From contig JALBUN010000006.1 of the NCBI GenBank assembly GCA_025174535.1, positions 248,001 to 312,000 of the forward strand: a stretch of DNA of 64,000 nucleotides, written 5' to 3'. The translations under genes and the position numbers were made by a program. This document shows positions 56,272-64,000 of the stretch, one piece after another (within the stretch, counting starts at the first letter, position 1; each line of letters starts with the position of its first letter). The notes under the pieces are model-generated. The model made no database searches and was not told the DNA's origin. It was given only the letters and a program-made list of their open reading frames with translations. Source of the stretch: Cantharellus purpuraceus. Lineage: Eukaryota; Basidiomycota; Agaricomycetes; Cantharellales; Hydnaceae.

Positions 56272-57850
56272 CTAAGCTTCACTGTGCCTATTCTGCAGCT
56301 CTGAAATGTGTCCAATACCACGTGTTGGGTTCCTGCCAGCTGTCCAATCAAAGAGGACCTGTTTGGGAGGTTCTGTGAAGTTCTCAAAGTGTCTGAAGGG
56401 AAGAGCTGCATAGGTGGCTGCCGAAATACGCCTTGGGGCTTCAGGATTCTCCCGATGGAAGTCTGCAATGCGCCTTCTAGCCCCACTGGCATCCTTAGCT
56501 GGGATCCAGAGGTCGTCAGCAGCTCCATAGCCCTTCCAACGCACCAGGTATTCCAGTCTTCCTTGGAAAACTCTGCTGTCAAGGATCTTCTCAACTTCGT
56601 ATTCCTGTACTCCATCTCGAATGACTGGAGGTGGTGGAGGAGATGACTGGTGTTCAGGGATGGGATCCTTTTCATAAGGACGGAGTAAGACAACAGAGAA
56701 CACTGGATGAGTGCGACCAAAGATTGGGGGAAGTTGTAGGCCATAGGCATTTTGCGAGACCACCTTATTAATCACATACGGTCCTAACCATTTGTGATCA
56801 AGTTTCTTGGTTGGACGGGTGGTGGTGATATTTTGTGCATTGAGCCAGACCTTGTCACCAAGCTTGTATACTGGGGCTGCTTACCGATGGGCATCATAGA
56901 ATCGTGCCATATCATCTGCTGCCTTTTCCAGGGCGGAGTGAGCCTCAGTGGTGGCCATCTCCATATGCTCAGTGAATTCTTCCAGTGCTTCAAGTCATGT
57001 CTCTTGGATTGGCTCTAGCCCAAGCCTTGGGTGTTGGCCTGTATCAAGCATGAAGGGGGTTGATTGCATGGAGGAGTGGATGCGGTTGTTGTATGTGAAT
57101 TCAGCAAGAGGAACCCACTCAATCCAGTCATCCTGGCGCTGATTGATGAAAAGCTCAAGTATTGTTCAATTTCTTGATTGACCCTTTCTGTCTGACCATT
57201 GGTTTGTGGATGATATGCTGTGGATGCTGCAACCTTGATCCTCAAAAGCTTATTGAGCTCGCGCATAAATTGGGAGACAAACTGGGTGCCACGGTCACTG
57301 ATGATCTCCTCAGGAAGGCCGTGGTGTTTCCACACATGGTCTCGGAAAAGTCGTGCAACTCCTATGGAGTTGATGTCAGAGGTGGTAGGGATAACATGTG
57401 CTCATTTGGAAAGATGGTCCACAACGACAAGGAGTGCATCATAGCCATGGCTGATGGGCAGCTCTACAATAAGGTCAACAGATATCACTTGCCACCTCCG
57501 ATCTGGGACACGATTAGGCAGGAGTTTACCCATAGGGGGAGCAGGGAAAGTTTTTGTCTGATTGCAGAGGTCACATCCCTAGATGTATTTAGCAATGTAT
57601 CGTCCAAATCCAGGCCACCAGTAGCTGCGGGATACAAGTTCTGTTGTTCTCCAGTGACCAAGGTGACCTGTAATGTGAGTATTGTGGTGTGCCCTTACAA
57701 TGTCATGGCACAATTTTGGGGCCTTGCCACGATAGAGGACAAGTCCATTCTCCTCAGTCCATTCCTGTCCTCATAAATTCCGAGAGGGACCAAGTTCCTT
57801 AAGAGCCTTTACAACCTTTTCATCTCTGTTGGTGCAGTTCCGCACACATT
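56272..57850 (-). pseudogene. Chromovirus integrase with chromodomain
   Basis: From the right: HITGHLGHWRTTELVSRSYWWPG and CDLCNQTK (HHCC zinc site), VISVDLIVELP, LPEEIISDRGTQFVSQF, VAASTAYHPQTNGQTERVN (D,D,E core), then frame changes. The last frame (56775-56272) holds the GPY-like GPYVINKVV, HPVFSVVLLRPY and the chromodomain YEVEKILDSRVFQGRLEYLVRWKGYGAADDLWIP (aromatic cage residues Y, W, W present), followed by a basic tail. Chromodomains of this kind guide integration to H3K9-methylated chromatin. Stops occur near 57585 and 57775; a frame change falls near 57130. Confidence 0.85.
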
Positions 57851-57855
57851 CCAGG

Positions 57856-58599
57856 TGTTATTTGAATAATATAAATAATTGCTTTCTGTGGTGTAGTGAC
57901 GAGCAGAAGTCGAATAGAGACAGAGGGAGTGATGGGAACTGGATGTATGCGTAGTCGAATTGAAGATATACTTGGGTAGTATCTTCCTACGAAGTTTGAT
58001 GGGATTTGGTGTGATCTTCGTCTAGATATCGACAATTTAAGCAGGGATGAGGAGCAGATGACTCGAACGAGAGTAAATGCTTAATAAAAAAGTAGCCAGT
58101 GATTGTATGGCTTCGTAATTCGAGATTCGAGTGGGATATGCAAAAGCTAATAGAAATACGCGTTCGTTCTGGAGATATTCCAGATACGAATAGATTCAGA
58201 CACACAGACAGAATAAGTGAGAGATAATTACTCTATCTGTTCAAGTGCATTAAAGATATGGTTTATATATGATACTAAGTCCTATGAATGAGTGGAGTCA
58301 TTCGTAAATGTCCTGAGTCAATGATGAGATGGATGATGAGATGATGATGGGGGAAGTGTCCATGATGATGAAATGATGAAAATAAAAGCGAAAATAATGT
58401 CCAGGAAGTTCTGGAACTCACAGGGGCTTCTCCTGTTCCCTATTCCATTCCTGTAACCGTCCTCCTTTACCCCCTTTGTCCCTCAAAACCTCCTGAGCCT
58501 CCTATATGCTCCTGTTCCTCCCCTGTTCCCTGTAATCCCCCTCTCCTCTCCCTTCTCCCCAGAAGTCCGGCAGCTAGATGTCCGGCAGCTGGAACAACA
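57856..58599 (-). repeat. W-family solo LTR, 744 bp, target duplication CCAGG
   Basis: Plus-strand ends TGTTATTTGAA and GGAACAACA; CCAGG on both sides (57851-57855 and 58600-58604). Removing it with one CCAGG joins GDIFLE and CVRNCTNRDEKVV of the chromovirus. A TATATAAACC on the minus strand (~58260) suggests minus orientation. Confidence 0.88.
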
Positions 58600-58604
58600 C
58601 CAGG

Positions 58605-60685
58605 AATATGTCTCCTTCTCCTGTGATCATTTGAGCTTCTGGCCCTGGATAGGTGGATGTTGCATCAATGTGGAATAGCTCAGGGCCAAGAAGAACCTGG
58701 TTTTGGTTATCTTCCTCCCCCCGCTTATGATCTACACATCATGAGAGGGCATCAGGTTTGGCTGAATGTCATCCAGGACAGTGGATCAGTTCAAAGTCAA
58801 AACGAGAAAGGTATAGTGACCAGTGAGCTTGTCGATGATTGAGATTCTGAGCTGTACAGAAATATGTGAGGTTTTGATGGTCATTAAGGATTTCAATCTT
58901 GTATTTGGTCCCTTCCAAGATGTGACACCATTCTTCTAGTCCACGGATGACTGAGAGCAATTCCTCATCATGGATGGCATAGTTGTGCTCTGCATCTGAA
59001 AGGCTCTTGGATACAAAACCTACCGGCCTCCATTTCTCATCATCACAGAGTTGAGATAGAACAGCACCTGTTGCATATGCTGAAGCATCTGTCTCTAGTT
59101 GAAAACGCTTGGTTTGATCTGGGAGGACAAGGATTGGAGTTGACGTGACAAGCTGCTTGAATTTATCAAAGGCTTCTTGTTCTGGGCCATCAGGTATCCA
59201 GGACCACTGTGTATCTGCCTTTGTTAACTGATTCAGAGGCTTTGCGATATGTGAGAAGTCCTCAATGAAGTGACAATAGAAATTGATGAAACCCAGGAAG
59301 GATTTGACTTCTGTCACATTGCGCAGTGTGGGCCAGTCTCTGACTCCGGCCACCTTAACTGGGTCCATAGCTACCTGTCCCTGTGAGAGAATCAATCCAA
59401 GATAATCTACCTTCTGTTGCAAGAAAAGGCATTTCTCTGGTTTGAGGTACAGGTGGTTGGCCCGAAGAATTTCAAGGACAGATTGCACAATCATGTGGTG
59501 TTGTTCTAGGGATTCAGTGAAAATGAGGATGTCGTCCATGAACACTACCATAGTGCCATCATCAATGAGCTCCTTGAAAATGCCATTCATCATCATCTAA
59601 AGGTTGCTGGGCTGTTTGTGAGACCAAAGAACATGACCAGGGGTTCAAATAGACCATGATTGGTTTGAAAGGCTGCCTTCCATTCGTCACCCTCTTTAAT
59701 ACGCACATTGTTATATCCCCATCGGATGTCAAACTTGGTAAAGTACTTGGCATTGGCTGTGGCAATTTTATTCATGATGTCTGGTACCAGGGGTAGTGGG
59801 TAGGCATTCGATCGTGATATCATTCAGCTTGTGGTAGTCTTGCACAAAACGAAGATTACCGTCCTTCTTCTTCACAAAAAAGACAGGGGATGCCATGGGT
59901 GACTTGGAAGGACGTATATGATGATTCTGTAGGTTCTCCTCAAGGAATGCATCCAACTCCTTCTGCTCATTTGGGGACATTGGATAGACCTTTGTGCTGA
60001 AGGGTTGCGCTCCTGGAGTGAGTTCAATAGCATGGTCCCACAGTTTTCAAGGTGGAAGTTGGTCAAAGGACTCCTTTGCAAAAACATCCTTAAATCCCCA
60101 GTACGCCTTTGGGACAATCTCCTCAAAGGTTTTGACTGGAGTAGATTCTGCAGCCTTCTGTGCGAGCTGTTGAGAAACTGTTGAACCAGCATAGATATTC
60201 TCCAAGTCTTCTTCTACAAAGATAACAAACGTTCGGTCTCCCTCGTATTGGGGTTGCCTGTGTGAGTTCTTGCCATTTGAAGGAGTTGTACCAAGCGAAT
60301 GCTCTTTGTGTTCTGGTACTTCTCCACATGAATCAGGGCAGCAAGTCATCTGTACCTTTCCTGTACGCCAGTCTACCTCTGGGTTGTGCTTCACGAGCCA
60401 GGTGTGCCCAACAATTATCCCAAAGGTTCCCAGGCTTGTGACTGAAAATGTGGCACGTTTGGTATGGGTCCCATATGTGCAGATGAGATCAACTTCTTCC
60501 TTGATTGAACCTGCTTCATTTGGGGTCCCATCAATGTTATAAACAGGTATGGCACGTGGTAGAGGGTGTGTTTGAAGTTTCTCTGCTTTGACATATTCTG
60601 CATCAATGAACATTCCTGTAGCACCACTATCGAGGAGTGCATCCACATCTAGAGGGTATCCAGTGTCTACTGAGTGGATTTTCAT
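58605..60685 (-). pseudogene. Chromovirus protease, reverse transcriptase and RNase H
   Basis: Protease: VDALLDSGATGMFID (60047-60685), with a long C-terminal linker. Reverse transcriptase: [39 protein letters not shown], then [16 protein letters not shown] and VVFMDDILIF, the catalytic FMDD box. RNase H: FQLETDASAYATGAVLSQ, NYAIHDEELLSVIRGLEEW and ILNDHQNLTYF. A stop separates the protease from the RT (~60045), a frame change lies near 59820, and another stop lies at ~59596. The tether ends with SAKPDALS and MITGEGDIF before the W LTR. Confidence 0.86.
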
Positions 60686-61035
60686 GGGAATTCTTGTACA
60701 TCAATGGATGTCTGCAGGTCAAAGGTAGAGATGAGGAGGGTCATCATGTTTAGCTGGAAGTTGAGAAGGGTTTTCATGCGTGGCTGTTTTGGTTTCAGTC
60801 TGATGGACAAGGGAGTGTGCGTGTAACATATCGCTTGTGAGCCCTACAGTACATGATTCAAGAACTGAAAACTGGTTTGTCAGGCAGGGCATGCTCTTCA
60901 CTGCTGACTGGCCTGAAAATCCTGCTTCTCCTCTTGCTTTGGAATTACTGCCTTCTGCGCTTCTTCCTTGGCCTTCAGTGCAGCTGCTACTGACTCTGAT
61001 ATCATGCCAGCAATTGCTGTTTGTGTGAGATCAGC

Positions 61036-61422
61036 TCAGATATGTTCCTTGCGTGGTTCAGGGCATGCTGGGGATATATGGCCATGCTTTCCACAGTTAT
61101 AGCACGTCCAAGTCTCAATGCGATGGCAGTTGGAGTCAATATCCATAGGTGCAGCACCATTAGAGGTTGCCAAGGTAGTTGGTACAGAGATGACCGGAGT
61201 GCTGTGAGGGCGGGATGGGGTAGAGCGAGCAGGAGTGAGGGAAGTCTGAGCACGTCTCACTTCTAGAAGACGACGGTGGTTGTGGTCAATTTGACAGGAC
61301 CATTGCAGATATGAATGCTGGGTTATGTGCATTGATAAGCATTTGGACTGTTGCTGTTGATAGGAAATCGATTCCAGGACTCCTGGTGTGCATATAAGAC
61401 TGCTTATATGCGTGTCATTCAA
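61036..61422 (-). pseudogene. Chromovirus gag, C-terminal part
   Basis: The open frame of 128 codons ends with TCYNCGKHGHISPACPEP, a CCHC zinc knuckle, after a Thr/Pro/Arg-rich linker. The capsid part expected upstream is absent, so gag is truncated. Confidence 0.75.
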
Positions 61423-61454
61423 AATCAGTCCTCTGGTACATAGATTAAAAAGAA

Positions 61455-61838
61455 CTATACCTGTCTGGAACTGTGGCTTGCAGAGTCACGAAAAACTTGC
61501 ACAGGGCCACTCCTGCCACCAATGACTTCATTTCTAAACAAGTTGTTGTGGTTGTTTATAGGTTGAGGCTCAGACCATCTCTTGGATTGATAATCCACAT
61601 GAGATATTGGCTTAGGCAGTTGAACAGGTGAGGATAAGGAGGGATCTGTCAAGTCATAGTCATAGTCAGAGGAGAGTGATGCGAGATAGCCAGGATACTT
61701 GGCCATGGGGAGACAATGTGGATAGGAGACACCTCTTGTCACAGCGATGTCACAGTCACTATATTGTGTCAGTAGGACATCTATAGCATCTCCACAACAC
61801 AGGCAATGCACAAGCAGTTTTATTTGAAGCAGTAGCAA
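61455..61838 (-). other. Unrecognised open frame beyond the gag remnant
   Basis: 127 codons; an inner ATG gives MAKYPGYLASLSSDYDYDLTDPSLSSPVQL and an end SHSSRQV. Polar and Ser/Asp-rich, with no domain recognised. It may be a leader region of the chromovirus or part of the neighbouring transposase relic. Confidence 0.35.
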
Positions 61839-61850
61839 TAGAGTCTATAC

Positions 61851-62079
61851 CTCATCGATGTTTTCCATTGCTCTATCCTCCAATAGCCCCATTTCTAGAC
61901 CCATTTTTTCCCATATGAAATAACGAGTATCCCCTTCAGTTACATGGTGATCGTGTGGCTGAACAGAGATGACTGATACAATATTTTTGATGCTGATGAC
62001 ATGGAGGCCTTCTTGTTCATCAAGCTGTGTTACAGAATAGATGGTGTTTGACGATTCCTGGTATAGCCAAAGGTCTGGC
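61851..62079 (-). pseudogene. C-terminal exon of an unidentified, possibly transposase-type gene
   Basis: One open frame reads DLWLYQESSNTIYSVTQLDEQEG, IVSVISVQPHDHHV and RYFIWEKMGLEMGLLED, then a donor-like GAG|GTATAG. The style resembles the closing segment of large Agaricomycete transposase genes (for example KDZ/Plavaka type), but I cannot confirm this. The L LTR at 62080 cuts off the upstream part. Confidence 0.35.
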
Positions 62080-63521
62080 TGTATGGGAACTGGTTTTCCC
62101 TTAAAAAATCTTGTTTAAAGTTCCGAAACTGTACAATTTCGCTTCATGGCCTTAAAATATCAACATATATGTGCTGCTTTCTCTTGATTCAGGGCCATTC
62201 AAATATTTTCTATTTTTTCATATTTTTTTGGGAATTTTCCATGCAGAAATGAGTCTACAAACTTATTGTTCTGCTGGGTGAAGTTTTGGGACCCACATGG
62301 ACCCACAAACCTTTGCAGATGTCAGCAGCCCCAAAGTCAGCTGGAGTCACCCAGACTACTGACTCATTTTCAATCACATGACTCATTTTAATCTCCGACT
62401 CAATCTGGTCACCACTGCCAGTAAATGCTCAATATCTTCGCAACCACTCCACCTCCTGACTCCATTTTCAGTGGAGAGTTCAATAGAAGCTGTGCCTACC
62501 CATAGCTGTGCTAATCAGCCCGGGAAATGAAGTATTGACCGAGTTATTTGAGTAATGGTGACTCCTGCCATGACTCATGCTATGACTCCTTCCATCACTC
62601 ATACCATGACTCCTGTGATTACTCATACTATGACTCCTGCTCTGAGTCACACTATGACTCCATCCATGACTCATGCCATGAGTCAGAGCAAATCCAAGCA
62701 GCTCATTGGCTAGGAAACTTCCACCCCCTTCTCACATATTCCACTAGCTTCCAGTAGTTTCCATCTATTAATAGGTAGAAGTTTCCAGTAGTATTAGTCA
62801 GCTCCTGTAAATACAATATAAAAGGAGCCCATTCTGCCTCTGAATAAATAACCATTTCTACCCCATCATTTACACATCAGTGTGACTAGAGTGACATACA
62901 GTGTCATCCTCTATATCTCAGTAACTGTTGATTGTCCAGTTCAAGGGTTGCTTACAGTTGTGTAACTGTATTTGATTGCACTCGAAGTAGTGATTGTCCT
63001 GCTTTGGGCATGAGTGTAGTATCTACCTTGCGTGACTATGAATCTACAGGGTGAGATTGTCTGTCAATAGTCCTGCCATTAGTGCTCTTGTTTAAGTTAC
63101 TAGTGTGTACTGCCTTTGCAGAGCATTAGGATCTTGAACTCATGTGAAGCAGTTGCTAGACTACTTCACACATTGCTGTTACCTGCTTCAGAGTGTCACT
63201 GGTTGGACGGTCGGATTCATCCACCTACTTCCTCTAGCCTCTAAGTGCATTCCCCTCTTTTTGGAATATCTGGACCCCTAAGCGTCCGTGAACTCTAGAC
63301 TCTGGAAGTCTTATTCATTCCCTACTGCTAAGAAATGTATTACCTTCCTGCGTATCGTCTGCATTAACCATTACAACGGATTGTAACCAAAGTACAAACG
63401 TTAAATTGTTTCTAAAGTTGTGCTGCAGTAGGATTTGATATTCTTCTCAGCTGTTCATTCACAGAATTGTGGTGATTTAGAGTTTGCCCTAACACCATAA
63501 TTTTGCAGGTTCCAAAACATC
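62080..63521 (+). repeat. L-family LTR, short subfamily with expanded minisatellite, 1442 bp
   Basis: TGTATGGGAACTGG...GGTTCCAAAACA. The flanks CTGGC and TCAAC differ, so no target duplication. It has the short-subfamily start, but an expanded repeat region at 62558-62695. TATA-like sequence AATATAAAAGG lies near 62817. Confidence 0.88.
62558..62695 (+). repeat. 11-12-bp minisatellite made of TGACTC units, inside the LTR
   Basis: About eleven copies of a unit like ATGACTCATGCC/ATGACTCCTGCT. It includes four exact TGACTCA or TGAGTCA motifs. The related LTR at 26858-28106 has only three units at the same place. Confidence 0.8.
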
Positions 63522-63581
63522 AACCCTGAGTCACATGAGGACTTCAGTCAGCATCCACAACAAATACTCCTTATTGTCTTA

Positions 63582-64000
63582 GACACTTGTTTGGAATCAT
63601 GTCAGTATACAATATTCTGATGTATATGAGATATACATCAGAATTTCAATGATACATAAAGCCAGGGAGTTACAATTTGGATATCTTAACAGATTTCGGA
63701 TGTGTGAAATTTTCATAAATATAAACATATATTCTATATTTTAATAAACTTTAAAAGATGAGATATTTGGTTGAGATGAACATAATCATTTACATGGATA
63801 TAATAGGAATGTATGTATTAATATAATTGGTATTATATAGGGTATTTAGATATACAAATACCAGGTGGGGATTAAAGATAGTTCAAATTATGTTACAAGT
63901 ATTGTATAAGAAAAAATCAATGATATTTGGATGTTCCCTCAAGAGAGTTGCCACCACTAAATGGGGAAAAAACAGTTATTTTTGAGAATTATGCCAAAAT
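63582..64000. mobile_element. AT-rich TIR element, copy 3, cut by the window end
   Basis: Starts GACACTTGTTTGGAATCATGTCAG and matches copy 2 (52276-52840) closely to the window edge. The preceding bases are TTA. The right end lies outside. Confidence 0.8.

Larger units (their letters stand above)
55332..61422 (-). mobile_element. Chromovirus: minus-strand chromodomain gypsy element, 5' truncated
   Basis: From right to left: gag end with zinc knuckle, protease, reverse transcriptase, RNase H, W LTR insertion, integrase, chromodomain, an extra 145-aa ORF and the 3' LTR. No 5' LTR or full gag is found; beyond 61.4 kb the sequence changes to unrelated remains. Several stops lie in pol. Confidence 0.87.

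Noticed and set aside
1..64000. CRISPR arrays, tRNA and rRNA genes
   Set aside because: No regularly spaced short repeats of that kind and no cloverleaf or rRNA sequence were noticed by eye; a tRNA search program was not run, so a tRNA could be missed.

Overview
The window looks like nuclear DNA of a basidiomycete fungus, most likely an Agaricomycete. Host genes are split by many short introns of about 45-65 bp with GT/AG ends. One gene encodes a seven-helix DUF6534-type membrane protein, a family expanded in Agaricomycotina. There is a tandem pair of cytochrome P450 genes, and the rest is filled with Ty3/gypsy and Ty1/copia retrotransposons of types common in mushroom-forming fungi.

Region 1 (about 2.5-18.7 kb) is gene-bearing. 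It holds a DUF6534 membrane protein (-), a BAR-SH3 membrane-curvature protein (+), an Lcl3-like mitochondrial nuclease (-), an ARMT1/DUF89 damage-control phosphatase (+), and two adjacent, nearly co-linear P450 genes (+). I could join the exons of the DUF6534, BAR-SH3 and ARMT1 genes into uninterrupted frames of 311, 775 and 498 residues, so these look functional. A further host gene at 33.8-35.5 kb (-) encodes a low-complexity protein with three 45-residue repeats and a Cys/His cluster near its C-terminus. The last host-like gene, at 54.7-55.3 kb, has lost its 5' end to an LTR.

Region 2 (18.9-33.8 kb and 41.5-64 kb) is a nested transposon graveyard. I distinguish: (a) family L, long LTRs of 1.1-1.44 kb that occur here only as solo LTRs; (b) family G, a gypsy element with a ~0.5-kb LTR (TGTTATG...TAACA); (c) element P, a decayed gypsy element broken by two L LTRs and one G LTR; (d) element C1, a complete 4.6-kb copia element with a target duplication; (e) C2 and C3, decayed copia elements; (f) a chromodomain gypsy element (chromovirus) on the minus strand with an extra 145-residue ORF between pol and its 3' LTR; (g) family W, a 0.74-kb LTR; (h) three copies of a ~0.6-kb AT-rich element with terminal inverted repeats. 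Many insertions have exact 5-bp target duplications, so the order of events can be read directly.

The most interesting signals are regulatory or structural. The long subfamily of L LTRs carries perfect three-unit heat-shock elements just upstream of its TATA box, while the short subfamily has TGACTCA (Gcn4/AP-1-type) sites at the matching place, expanded to an 11-12-bp array in one copy. The chromovirus extra ORF is open, has its own TATA box, and sits beside a pol that is full of stops. All calls come from reading the sequence by eye; no database search was run.
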